A stretch of 58,734 bases of DNA from Lentimicrobium sp. (GCA_023957275.1 JAMLHF010000023.1:1-58734); one strand, 5' to 3'; numbered from the stretch's first letter, positions 36,043 through 44,348 are shown. Notes: generated by a model from the sequence alone, not told the origin. A program made the numbers and translations.

Positions 36043-36656
36043 TCAAAAGGTTTTATGATAAGGCACCCTGTTCAGAATTGACTTTCCCAGGGTTACCTCA
36101 TCGGCGAATTCAAGATCATCCCCTATTGCCACACCGCGTGAGATGGCAGAGATGGTTCCGACCTTCTCATGAAGTCTTTTGTACAGGTAAAAATTTGTCG
36201 TATCCCCCTCAGTAGTAGCCGGCAAGGCCATGATAAGCTCTGAAACGGTTTCCTCCACTGCCCGCTGTTCAAGTGAAGCGATATTCAGGTCTCCGGGGCC
36301 AATCCCATCCATCGGTGAGATTACCCACCCAACACGTGGTATACCCCCCTGAACTGACCGGTGTTTTCAATTGCCATCACATCCCGGATATCTTCTACAA
36401 CACATACCACTGTATGATCCCGGCGATGATCGGCACAGATCGCACATATTTCAACATCTGAAATATTATGGCAGCGGCTGCAGTACCTCACCTCGCTCCG
36501 GAGGCGGATAATGGCATTACCAAGGGCTTCTGACCGCTGCGCATCCTGTCTCAGCAGATGAAGGGCCAATCTCAGGGCGGTACGGCGACCAATGCCCGGT
36601 AACCGGGTAAGTTCATTAACAGCGTCTTCAAGCAACCGGGATGAATAAGTATTCAT
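36043..36656 (-). pseudogene. recR: Recombination mediator RecR, single-base frameshift
   Basis: Full RecR (about 203 residues) is encoded in two frames. The 5' part (36656-36321) has the helix-hairpin-helix [18 protein letters not shown], the zinc-finger Cys set CSRC...CAIC and the start of TOPRIM ([15 protein letters not shown]). The 3' part (from ~36326 to 36043) continues [15 protein letters not shown] and ends in ISRGVAIGDDLEFADEVTLGKSI. The frames join perfectly if one G is restored to the GGG run at ~36324-36327 (LGG-VISP). RecR acts with RecF/RecO in loading RecA at gaps; a true knockout would be unusual for this clade. Confidence 0.9.
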
Positions 36657-36853
36657 TGATCAGATATTTGTATGGACGACACTATTTTGAGTTAAGGCAA
36701 AAACCACAGGACCGCAGGAATCCGCTTTAGAATCCACTGATTTTCAATACTATAATCAATTACACACCCACTTCTTTCAATCTTCAGATGACAGAAGAGT
36801 AATTCATTGATCATCAGCCGGAAAAAAACGTACGGATAACAAGCAATAGTGAT

Positions 36854-36861
36854 TATTTTTG
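36854..36861 (+). promoter_or_regulatory. Bacteroidota -7 element (TATTTTTG)
   Basis: TATTTTTG, 73 bases before the preferred start of the MORN-like protein gene and 40 before an alternative start. No -33 seen. The 36657-36853 stretch before it holds no credible gene. Confidence 0.35.
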
Positions 36862-36934
36862 CAACAAATTTACGAAACAAAATGTTGCCTGCTTCCGGAG
36901 TATGGCAGCTGAAGATAATCAGCACCTGAAACTG

Positions 36935-37680
36935 ATGAGATCAACGACAGCCTTTATAATATTATTTATTGCTTTTCTGATTCCATCCCTGCATGCCCAG
37001 GATACCCTCCCCCATGCGGCCAATCATACCGATGCCGGAGGCCTGAAGCAGGGCCTGTGGCTGAAAACCGACGGAACGGGCAAACCGGTTTACCGGGGAA
37101 CTTTCAGGAATAACCTGCCCGAAGGTGAGTTTGTTTATTTCGACACCACAGGTAAAGTCAAAGCCAGAACAACATTTACCGAAAACGGTACAAGAGCCTA
37201 TACGATTACATACGACCGTTCCGGAAGAATGGCAGCCGAAGGCCTTTACCTCAACGAAAAACGCGAAGGGTTGTGGAAGTTTTACAATGAAGAAGGAATT
37301 CTGATTTCAGAAGAGTCATATGAGAACGGCATTCCTGCCGGCCTCTGGAAGAACTACTACCAGAACGGTGTACTTCTCGAAGAGATTACCTACCGGAACG
37401 GGTTAAAAGACGGACCCTGGAAACAGTATTTCCACGACGGACCGGTGAAACTCTCAGCTACTTACAAAACGGAAAACTTGAAGGACTGGCCACCTTCTTC
37501 CATCCCAATGGCAGGGTGATGGTCTCGGGGCCGTATAAAAATAATTTTAAAGATGGCGTATGGATGCACCTGAATGAAAAAGGGGTAGCCGAAAAGAAAG
37601 AAATCTGGTCAAACGGTTTTCTTCAGGCCGAAGAATATTATGATAAAAAACTGGAAAGAAGTGTAAAAGAAGAAAAATAG
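36935..37680 (+). pseudogene. Exported MORN-like repeat protein, single-base frameshift
   Basis: The start at 36935 gives a signal peptide MRSTTAFIILFIAFLIPSLHAQ; an alternative ATG at 36902 would add 11 residues. The body is tandem MORN/toxin_YwqK-like repeats: GLYLNEKREGLWKFYNEEG, ESYENGIPAGLWKNYYQNG, YRNGLKDGPWKQYFHDG. After ~37450 the frame breaks: the repeats continue in the next frame as SYLQNGKLEGLATFFHPNG and YKNNFKDGVWMHLNEKG to a TAG at 37678-37680. Restoring one A in GTGAAACTC at ~37449 heals the gene to about 248 residues. These repeats are often surface or membrane-associated; function unknown. Confidence 0.82.
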
Positions 37681-37840
37681 TCAGCAACGATTATTTTGTT
37701 CCCGCATTCTTTTCGCGGGCATCTTGATTCTGATAATTCAAGTATCCCCCAATTTTAGCGGCATTCTTTTCTCATCGAAAAATACGGCAAAGCATTCCGT
37801 TATTTCCGGCAGAGAAAATCCCCTGACCCTCCGTCAGGCA

Positions 37841-38619
37841 TCACTGTTTCTTCATCCAGAGCGTTTCCCGGTTAATTTCCAAACGCTCTCCGCTCCGTCT
37901 TTTGTGAATGATGGTGAGCATAATGATCAACGTGATGGTAATCGCCCTGAAAATATTGGCATACCATCCGCCAAGGGCATTGTCGCCGGCAGCAAAGAGC
38001 ATCCAGAAAAGATTCATGAAGAAGTGAAGGAAAACCGGCACCCAAAGGTTATGCTGCCATTCCGACATCACCCAGGCAAAAAGAACGGCTCCTGAGAATG
38101 TTGTAAGGAAAATACCGGTAAGCGTGGAAAACTCATTGCTCTGATACAGGTGAAGGGAGGCAAAAAGCAAGGCTCCGGCAAGTACAGCCGGAATAAATCC
38201 CAGGCGGGTAAACCTGAACAACTGGCCGAAAAGAAAAGCCCTGAAATACAACTCCTCAATCAATGCGGCAACCACTGCACCCATTAATAGCTGGTTTAAA
38301 GTAATTCCCCTGTCAAATTCAAACACCAGGGCGTAACCCAGAAGCATCGGCAGTGTGCATAGCAGGGCAACACGAAACCCTTGCCGGCAGAACCATTTAA
38401 TCCAAGACTCCCGGCAAACTTTCGCGGACCGTGGATGATCAGCACTGCCGCAAACAAAGGAATTCCTGTAATAAGATACGAAAACAGGTGACTGACACCT
38501 GCATTGAGGCCCGATTGAATCATCCAGTGCCTGATGTCTCTGAAAAACAACTGTTGTAAGAAATAATACAGGCCGAAAGCTGTAAGGGTAATGAGTATGA
38601 TCCTGAAGGTATTGCGCAT
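37841..38619 (-). pseudogene. CPBP-family intramembrane metalloprotease, single-base frameshift
   Basis: The 5' part (from 38619) encodes MRNTFRIILITLTAFGLYYF and further helices to GPRKFAGSLGLNGSAGKGF. The rest, RVALLCTLPMLLGYALVFEF onward, is in another frame. Adding one G to the GGG run at ~38390 joins them into a ~259-residue protein. The catalytic region is complete: EELYFRAFLFGQ (EExxxR), FASLHLY (His) and FLHFFMN (HxxxN), the Abi/CPBP glutamic-protease signature of RCE1/MmpA-like membrane proteases. Role unknown; CPBP proteins act in peptide processing or immunity to self bacteriocins. The longer open frame starting at 38656 is not the natural N-terminus. Confidence 0.85.
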
Positions 38620-39004
38620 AAATCTCTTCGGTTAAATACGTTTCCGTAAACGGCAATCAGTCACCGTCAGTTTCAGATAACAAACTTAAAGCGGAATGTA
38701 TTTTAATAGATTGAAAATTTAAACACTACCACTCCTGTATTTTTATCCACAGGTTGATCGAAAAATTCTTTTCACTGCTAAGTTTTTCCTGTGGTCATTG
38801 CATTGGCATCAGGCAAAGGAAGTGCAGACCGCTTTCGGAAGCTTAAAAATGAGGCTGTTGTCATTCACAGTAGTCCGTTAAAAATTTTTAATAAATTTAT
38901 TTACAACGGATTACAAAAACCTGCTTAAAGATAACAAATCATTCAAAATCAAACCATTGCGTCTTTGCAGCTTGTTATGCCTGTATTCCCCGATACGAAT
39001 GGGA

Positions 39005-39109
39005 GGCCCCGCGGCCTGAGCGGATAAAAAGTTGAGAGTTTGCTTTTTGTGCTGACATTATTAAGCGTTGATTGGAATATCAGTAGAAAGAAGACCTGAC
39101 AAGTTGAAG
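39005..39109. repeat. Interspersed repeat, copy 1
   Basis: Starts AGGCCCCGCGGCCTGAGCGG, continues with GTGCTGACA in the middle, and ends GAAGACCTGACAAGTTG. It matches copies at 39449-39554 and 39755-39810. The preceding CCTGTATTCCCCGATACGAA (38980-38999) is also shared with copy 3. Confidence 0.8.
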
Positions 39110-39160
39110 CATATCCGCACGGAAAATCACTTATTCCCAACGGATTATCATTTTTTACTT

Positions 39161-39187
39161 CTTCTACTTTTTGCTTGACCAAAAAGT
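39161..39187. repeat. CTACTTTTTG inverted-repeat element
   Basis: CTACTTTTTG and CAAAAAGTAG form a perfect 10-bp inverted repeat around CTTGAC, followed by GCAAAAAGTCAAGGC. I recall closely similar intergenic elements from many Bacteroidota genomes; no function is known to me. Confidence 0.7.
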
Positions 39188-39448
39188 AGCAAAAAGTCAA
39201 GGCTTCCCAAAAATGGCTGAAAACAGGCGAGCGTTTTGGCAGGAAGAAACGAAGGTTGTTACATCCTCCCGCATCCTGAAAACCGATGTACAAAGATCGC
39301 CTGACCATCGCCAGCCATCATCGCAGACGTTTCTTCTCTATTTTTTCGCTGCCTGTTTTCTTAACGCCATTTTTGGAAGGCCAATCCTATTTTAATTGTT
39401 GATCCCGCTAACGCGGACATACTTGTCAAGGCCAAAAAAATATGCGCG

Positions 39449-39554
39449 GCCCCGCGGCCTGAGCGGATAAAAAGAAGGAAGTCAACAGTTTGTGCTGACA
39501 CACCTCCCCAATATTTGGGTTATCAGGCTGAAAAAGAAGACCTAACAAGTTGGA
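39449..39554. repeat. Interspersed repeat, copy 2
   Basis: Same head (GGCCCCGCGGCCTGAGCGG), same GTTTGTGCTGACA core and same GAAGACCTAACAAGTTG tail as copy 1, at similar spacing. Its tail forms the left arm of the perfect stem-loop at 39539-39571. Confidence 0.8.
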
Positions 39555-39571
39555 AGAAAACTTGTTAGGTC
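39539..39571. repeat. Perfect 13-bp stem-loop
   Basis: GACCTAACAAGTT and AACTTGTTAGGTC are exactly complementary around the 7-nt loop GGAAGAA. There is no T-run on either side, so it is more likely a repeat-element hairpin than a rho-independent terminator. Confidence 0.85.
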
Positions 39572-39728
39572 AGCTTGTTGTTTATTGCGGCCAGGACCTG
39601 TGGGGAAGTCAGGAATTACGGGAAACCAGATAAAATCCTTGCGTCATTGCGACTTTGCGCGGGGGAGGTTATGCAGGTTTTATTCTGTTGAGGTCCGTGG
39701 CACGCATCTGGAGACGCGCGCTGACTGG

Positions 39729-39813
39729 GTTGCCTGTATTCCCCGATACGAATGCGAGGCCCCGCGGCAGGAGCGGTTAAAAGTTGAAGGTCATCAGTTT
39801 GTGCTGACATCAC
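39729..39813. repeat. Interspersed repeat, copy 3
   Basis: CCTGTATTCCCCGATACGAA then GGCCCCGCGGCAGGAGCGG and GTTTGTGCTGACATCAC. Shares the upstream 20 bases with copy 1 but lacks the GACCTGACAAGTT tail, and runs directly into the tandem repeats. Confidence 0.8.
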
Positions 39814-39816
39814 CGC

Positions 39817-39906
39817 TGGTCTCGGCTGGTCTCGGCTGGTCTCGGCTACGCTCGACCACCGTCGCTCAACCACCGTCGCTCGACCACCGTCACTCAACCA
39901 CCGTCG
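39817..39906. repeat. Two adjacent short tandem repeats (10 bp x3, 14 bp x4)
   Basis: CTCGGCTGGT-type 10-bp units at 39817-39846 are followed by four 14-bp units at 39851-39906 that alternate CTCGACCACCGTCG and CTCAACCACCGTCG (the third ends in A). Array length is likely variable between strains. Confidence 0.85.
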
Positions 39907-40068
39907 TTCGTTTCAAAGATCAAAGATTCAAGGCCGCTTGATCGGGTATATGATTCAAAAAATATTCTGTGGGTTTTAGAGTTTCGGTGTTTCTGTGGCA
40001 AAAAATCCAAGAATTCAATCCGGTTGGCACGGACGCCGGGCACGGCCTCCTCCGGCAGTTAAATGCTT

Positions 40069-41007
40069 TCAGGCAGATGTCGCGTCAGCACGCAGATGAA
40101 ATTTTACAAAATCCGTTATCTCCTTCATGGCTTCCGATGCTTCGCGAAACATGGGGGCCAGCAGCGGATAACAGTGTACCTGTCCTTTTCCGCTGCGAAA
40201 AATCACTTTAACCCCTGCCTGTTCAGCCTTCAGATAGAAGCTTTTTCCGTCGTCGTACAGTTCATCATCTTCCCCTGCATTGATAAATAAGGGAGGCAGT
40301 CCTGACAAGTCGCCGAAAAGCGGGGAGATGCCCGGTAATGAAGGATCATGTTTTCCGCAGTAATGCCCGCTGAAAACCTTCCAGGAATTCATGGGGGCGA
40401 GGGAATACCTGTTTCTGGTGCGGTATGAATCGCCGGAGCAGGTAAGGTCGGTCCAGGGAGAGATGGCAACGGCCGCGGCAGGCATGGGCAGATTCCGATT
40501 CTTCATCTCCAACAACAAAGCCAGACACAAGCCCCCTCCGGCCGACTCCCCGGCAATCACAATATTTTCAGGCTTGAATCCTTGATCGTACATCCACTGA
40601 ACCACCGCAACAGAATCATCCAGTGCAGCGGGGAAAGGATGCTCAGGTGCCAGCCGGTATTCGTAGATCAGGGTCCGGAAACCCGCCCGGGCCGAGAACT
40701 TTGATACAATCCCGCGGTGATCGTTGCATGAACCTGACACATATCCGCCACCATGCACATAAAGAATCGCCTTCTCAGGAGCAGCTCCTGCAGGAATCAG
40801 CCATTCCGCTTTCATGTCACCGATCAGGAATGGTTTTACCTCAAGCCCCTCAGGCATCCGTGCAAACCGGGCCGCTCCCTGCTCGCAGCGATCCCTGAAC
40901 GCCTGAATCGACGTATTTTCATCAAACACTTCCTTGCGGAATTTTCCGCTGAGAATATGACGGTTTCGCAACATGAAATTGAAAAACCTGCTCTGAATGC
41001 TTTGCAT
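40069..41007 (-). CDS. Alpha/beta hydrolase, HSL-type esterase
   Basis: A 312-residue hydrolase of the hormone-sensitive-lipase family (bacterial family IV esterases). The oxyanion-hole motif is YVHGGGYVSG (His85-Gly88), the nucleophile elbow GESAGGG has Ser155, and the acid/base pair is expected in NAGEDDELYDDG and GQVHCYPLL near the C-terminus. No signal peptide is evident, so it is probably cytoplasmic. It likely hydrolyses short acyl or aryl esters; substrate unknown. It lies 65 bases downstream of the Crp-like regulator gene on the same strand, which may control it. Confidence 0.92.
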   Translation of the reverse strand: MQSIQSRFFNFMLRNRHILSGKFRKEVFDENTSIQAFRDRCEQGAARFARMPEGLEVKPFLIGDMKAEWLIPAGAAPEKAILYVHGGGYVSGSCNDHRGIVSKFSARAGFRTLIYEYRLAPEHPFPAALDDSVAVVQWMYDQGFKPENIVIAGESAGGGLCLALLLEMKNRNLPMPAAAVAISPWTDLTCSGDSYRTRNRYSLAPMNSWKVFSGHYCGKHDPSLPGISPLFGDLSGLPPLFINAGEDDELYDDGKSFYLKAEQAGVKVIFRSGKGQVHCYPLLAPMFREASEAMKEITDFVKFHLRADATSA

Positions 41008-41072
41008 GATTCACTTTTAAATTATAATGCCACAAAGTTCCGGGATATTTTCCGGCCGGAAATTCACCTATG

Positions 41073-41651
41073 TTACTTTCTGAGTCCCCGGATATAATTT
41101 TTCCGGATTCTGCTCAGAGACTGCGGCGCGATGCCCAGGAAACCGGAAAGATGCTTAAGCGGAATACGCTGAATAATCCCGGGATGATTCTCCATCAGCA
41201 GCTTGTACCTCTCTGTGGCCGGAGTGGTTTTGGCCTCCATCATCAGCTGTTCGGTCTGGTACTGCACTTCCTGCGTAAACTTTCTGGTAAAGGCTGCCCA
41301 GTGTTTCAGTTCAAGCAACAAATCAGCATTTTTTAAACTGATTGTATAAACCACGCTATGCTCCAGGGCCTGAATACTCTCCGTGGCCGGCACCTGATTC
41401 CTGAAACTATAGGCGGACGTGAAGCAGTAAGGGGCTACTGTAAAGAATTTGGTTACTTCATTTCCGTCATGCTCAACAAAATAACGCAACAGGCCTTTCT
41501 CCAGAAATCCGAAAAAACGGCAAACTTCCCCCGCCTGAAGGATGATCTCATTCCTTTTGTATTCAACGGGTGTCAGAACATCAGCAATAGCCTCCCATTC
41601 TTCATCAGGAAGCCGGACGTAGGATTCAATAAAATTTCTGAATGCAGACAT
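41073..41651 (-). CDS. Crp/Fnr-family transcriptional regulator
   Basis: A 192-residue regulator. The N-terminal cyclic-nucleotide-binding-like beta-roll runs over residues ~20-120 (NEIILQAGEVCRFFGFLEKGLLRYF), without an obvious RxA cAMP-binding signature. The C-terminal HTH is RIPLKHLSGFLGIAPQSLSRIRK. This short Bacteroidota type of Crp-like protein commonly acts with unknown ligands. It sits immediately upstream of the esterase gene on the same strand, suggesting local regulation. No promoter box was seen in the 200 bases upstream. Confidence 0.9.
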   Translation of the reverse strand: MSAFRNFIESYVRLPDEEWEAIADVLTPVEYKRNEIILQAGEVCRFFGFLEKGLLRYFVEHDGNEVTKFFTVAPYCFTSAYSFRNQVPATESIQALEHSVVYTISLKNADLLLELKHWAAFTRKFTQEVQYQTEQLMMEAKTTPATERYKLLMENHPGIIQRIPLKHLSGFLGIAPQSLSRIRKNYIRGLRK

Positions 41652-41851
41652 AAGGAATCTGACCGGTAAATTGCGCTAAAAATCTCCTGCAATTTATCAA
41701 TAATTTCTCCGGGATAATCAAAGCAATCACATTCCTGTGCATGAAACCTGAAAAAAAGAGCAATTACTTGCGGTATGATCAGACACAAGGCAGATTATGT
41801 ATGCCATAATAGATAGTATGATAATACTGAACGGCAGATCCTTCTCCCCTG

Positions 41852-42757
41852 CTAATCATGACTTTTCGTCCTTTTTCCCATCATTACCCCGACTCCGGTT
41901 ATGGTTATCAATCCGCCGGTGACCTGAACAGGCGTAGGAAGGCTGCCAAACATCAGCAGCGCGCCCGCCAGCACGAATAGGCCGGTGGTGCTCTGGATGA
42001 TCGCCGTCCTGCTTGCCGGTATATATTTCAGGGAAGAATACTGGAAAATTGAAGTAAGAAACGGCCCGACAAATGAGCCGGCCAATATATTGAGAAAGGC
42101 TTTCACCGGGATTTGTATGCTATCCCCGGTAATAAATATGAACAGCAGGGAAAAAAGGAACAGGAAGATTGCACGGTTGATCGCGAGGACAACCGGGGCC
42201 ATTTCGCCTATATGCTTCTTAACCAGGATTGTACGCACAGCATAAAGTGAGGTTGATATCAGCATCATCAGGGCTGTCGCATTCATAAATCCGAGGGAAT
42301 CAGTCCCCCTGAAACTGACGACAAAAGCGCCGGCAAGAATGAGTATCGCCCCGGCCCCTGTTTTTATGTTAAATCGTTCAGAAAGCAACAAGATACCCAG
42401 CAAAGTCACAAACAGGTATTCGAGGTTACGGAGAAAGCTGGGTACAGAAGGATTATCCGTAATTTTGATGGCTATGTAAAACGATACGGTGGCCGCGAGT
42501 TCAAAAATTCCGATCAGCAGCAGGTTATGATAATCGTGGCGGGTAAATAAACGAACGGAAAACCCTCCTTTGGGATGCAGTGCAAACAGGGTATTCCAGA
42601 AAAGCGCCAGCATAAACCACCAGAAACCGAATGCCGGAAGGCTGATTTCATTCAGGGCTGCCTTACTGAAAAGGTATACGAGTGAACCGCAAATGGTAGC
42701 GATCAGCGCGTATAAATAACCCCGGCGGGTTGAGTTGATTTCTCTTTTCAGGTTCAA
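41852..42757 (-). CDS. EamA/DMT-family transporter
   Basis: A 301-residue membrane protein with ten hydrophobic helices arranged as two EamA repeats. Landmarks are GYLYALIATICGSLVYLFSKAAL near the N-terminus, NLEYLFVTLLGILLLSERF at the end of repeat one and STTGLFVLAGALLMFG in repeat two. Such proteins export or import small metabolites. The start is uncertain: no ATG occurs near the first helix, and TTG at 42757 is the best candidate. Its gene begins 11 bases after the NadR-like gene, so it belongs to the salvage operon, perhaps moving a vitamin precursor or its product. Confidence 0.82.
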   Translation of the reverse strand: MNLKREINSTRRGYLYALIATICGSLVYLFSKAALNEISLPAFGFWWFMLALFWNTLFALHPKGGFSVRLFTRHDYHNLLLIGIFELAATVSFYIAIKITDNPSVPSFLRNLEYLFVTLLGILLLSERFNIKTGAGAILILAGAFVVSFRGTDSLGFMNATALMMLISTSLYAVRTILVKKHIGEMAPVVLAINRAIFLFLFSLLFIFITGDSIQIPVKAFLNILAGSFVGPFLTSIFQYSSLKYIPASRTAIIQSTTGLFVLAGALLMFGSLPTPVQVTGGLITITGVGVMMGKRTKSHD

Positions 42758-42768
42758 AGTATAAATAT

Positions 42769-43299
42769 TTAATCTGAATCAGGTTCGGCATTCACCTGCT
42801 TCAAAGCCTCAAGGGCCATGGCAAGCCGGGCCTCCCCTTCTCCCGAAATCAAAGTAAAAGGCAACTTTCTGTAAGTAAGCTCTTCAATATAAATCTCAAG
42901 TAATTTTTCTCTCAGGTGCGGATGTTCGCGCAGCGGATCGGCTTCCCAGGGCAAGTCGGCATTGCAAAGAAGATAATGATCGTAAAGGTGCCTGTTCAGC
43001 ATCTGTTCAATCCACGGGTGCGACTTTCCGTATTTTACCATGCACCAGACATGGCAGACCAGAAAATCGGTATCGCAGAACAGAAATTTCCGGGCATCCT
43101 GCGCAAGGGCATTCTCGGCGGCATACTGCCCTTCTGCTATCCTGAGTATATCAGGGAATTCATAGGGCCTGTCCAGTTTCTGAAGATAATTCCTCGCAAA
43201 TTCAGGCACCCATGGCTCACCATAATACCCGGCAAGCTTTTCAGCCAGCCATGATTTTCCGGTGGATTCCGGACCTGTAATGGAAATCCGCCGCATCAT
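42769..43299 (-). CDS. NadR-like P-loop kinase (ribosylnicotinamide kinase domain)
   Basis: A 176-residue P-loop ATPase. MMRRISITGPESTGKSWLAEKL carries the Walker A GPESTGKS; VPEFARNYL and FCDTDFLVCHVWC follow as in the C-terminal kinase domain of NadR. The adenylyltransferase domain of full NadR is missing, so it would phosphorylate nicotinamide riboside, or a related vitamin, on entry. The ATG at 43299 overlaps the PnuC stop (ATGA), which gives tight coupling with the transporter; longer in-frame starts would invade the PnuC gene. Substrate is not settled because the operon also contains a thiamine-binding protein. Confidence 0.85.
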   Translation of the reverse strand: MMRRISITGPESTGKSWLAEKLAGYYGEPWVPEFARNYLQKLDRPYEFPDILRIAEGQYAAENALAQDARKFLFCDTDFLVCHVWCMVKYGKSHPWIEQMLNRHLYDHYLLCNADLPWEADPLREHPHLREKLLEIYIEELTYRKLPFTLISGEGEARLAMALEALKQVNAEPDSD

Positions 43300-43928
43300 T
43301 GTAACCGGAGGTTTCGGTAACGCCGGCGCCATTCAATCAGGCCCATAACGGCGATGATCAGGAAGATAAGATACTGAAAACTGGTAAAAACCAGTCCTTT
43401 TATGAAATAAAGGGGAATGGAAACAATATCCCCGATGATCCAGTAAGTCCAGTTTTCAACTTTTTTCCTTGCCATAAGCAACATACCCACCAGGAAAACC
43501 GAAGTTGTAAATGAGTCAACCCAGGGGACATACGACCGCATATAGGCACTGTCATCAAAATTGAACAACCAGATCAGACCAAGAATAACCCAGTAGGCAG
43601 CTACCGTAAGCCCGATATAGGTCCATTGCTGCCCTGTTGTATTTACGCTGATTGCCAGCTGACCGTTATCCCGTGCGGGCCTGGTCCAGTTGTACCATCC
43701 GTAAACGCTCATGGCAAAATAAAATAAATTGATGCCGGCATCGGCATACAACCTCGCGTTAAAACAGATAAAAACAAATATCAGCACGCTGACTATCCCG
43801 GTGGGATAGACCAGGATATTTTCGCGACGGGCATACCACACGCTGGCAATCCCAAGTATGACTGCAACAAACTCCAGCCAGGAGGTATCTGATAAATTGG
43901 CGGTAAAAAGGTCCCAGAAATCAAGCAT
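43296..43928 (-). CDS. PnuC/PnuT-family vitamin transporter
   Basis: A 210-residue membrane protein with seven helices. LEFVAVILGIASVWYARRENILVYPTGIVSV, FYFAMSVYGWYNWTRP (the W-x3-N-W-type motif of PnuC proteins) and YWIIGDIVSIPLYFIKGL match the family, whose members take up nicotinamide riboside (PnuC), thiamine (PnuT) or riboflavin (PnuX) by facilitated diffusion with metabolic trapping. The coupled NadR-like kinase favours nicotinamide riboside; the upstream thiamine-binding protein favours thiamine. Coupling to the kinase gene is by a 4-base overlap. Confidence 0.92.
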   Translation of the reverse strand: MLDFWDLFTANLSDTSWLEFVAVILGIASVWYARRENILVYPTGIVSVLIFVFICFNARLYADAGINLFYFAMSVYGWYNWTRPARDNGQLAISVNTTGQQWTYIGLTVAAYWVILGLIWLFNFDDSAYMRSYVPWVDSFTTSVFLVGMLLMARKKVENWTYWIIGDIVSIPLYFIKGLVFTSFQYLIFLIIAVMGLIEWRRRYRNLRLQ

Positions 43929-44037
43929 ACTTATATTCTAAGAGAAAAACGTGATAATCCGCAACTACAACGGAATTACCAGGATTAATTCAATTAACGG
44001 CGATGCATTGCAATTTTACAAAATTGAACCAATGCTC

Positions 44038-44283
44038 CTATTTACTCAGGTCTGCATTGATTATTTTCATCACAAATACCGAATGAGGCAGTTCAAAAGC
44101 ATCCTTCATACAATCGCGGATTGCATTCATCACTTCGTTGTATTCCCCGAAAACCTGAGTAGCCATCGTATTGGTCCTTACCTCAAGGTTACCATAATTA
44201 TTCAGGGCCTTGATAAATGCTTTTATCGGCACTTTATATTCTTCATTCAACGGGTAATAACTTACTTCGGCAGATATTTTCAT
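44038..44283 (-). CDS. Thiamine-binding protein, MTH1187/YkoF-like
   Basis: An 81-residue protein of the ferredoxin-like MTH1187/YqgV family. Its pattern matches throughout: KISAEVSYYPLNEEYKVPIKAFIKAL, LEVRTNTMATQVFGEYNEVM, and a final strand FVMKIIN. Members bind thiamine or hydroxymethylpyrimidine-type ligands and are usually near thiamine genes. It is the first gene of a minus-strand set, 109 bases before PnuC, and has its own -7 box at 44322-44329. It is short but complete with an ATG start. Confidence 0.87.
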   Translation of the reverse strand: MKISAEVSYYPLNEEYKVPIKAFIKALNNYGNLEVRTNTMATQVFGEYNEVMNAIRDCMKDAFELPHSVFVMKIINADLSK

Positions 44284-44321
44284 AACGCAGGGGTATTATT
44301 TCAAAATGGTGAAACCACCGG

Positions 44322-44329
44322 CAAAGGTA
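44322..44329 (-). promoter_or_regulatory. Bacteroidota -7 element (TACCTTTG, minus strand)
   Basis: Reverse complement TACCTTTG lies 38 bases before the thiamine-binding protein ATG. It is back-to-back with the plus-strand box at 44349-44356. No TPP-riboswitch elements (CTGAGA, ACCTGA-type) were found in the leader. Confidence 0.5.
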
Positions 44330-44348
44330 CAGGTATTCGGATTTGGAT

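Larger units (their letters stand above)
38620..40068. other. 1.4-kb gene-free region with repeats
   Basis: No frame in this stretch looks like a protein: candidates are short, low in hydrophobic periodicity and overlap repeats. It contains three copies of a GGCCCCGCGGC-headed repeat, a CTACTTTTTG hairpin, a perfect 13-bp stem-loop and two short tandem arrays, listed separately. 38620-38977 shows nothing recognisable beyond A/T-rich sequence. Confidence 0.75.

Noticed and set aside
36692-36925. 77-codon minus-strand open frame upstream of the MORN-like gene
   Set aside because: Overlaps the promoter region and gene start on the other strand, with no plausible start signal or motif.
37701-37719. 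CCCGC/GCGGG hairpin after the MORN-like gene as a terminator
   Set aside because: Only a 5-bp stem and no T-run, so not supported as a rho-independent terminator.
39585-39941. 118-codon plus-strand open frame
   Set aside because: Runs through interspersed and tandem repeats, and its composition reflects them; no protein family features.
44284-44348. TPP riboswitch before the thiamine-binding protein
   Set aside because: The short leader lacks the CTGAGA and ACCTGA-type core elements on the minus strand.
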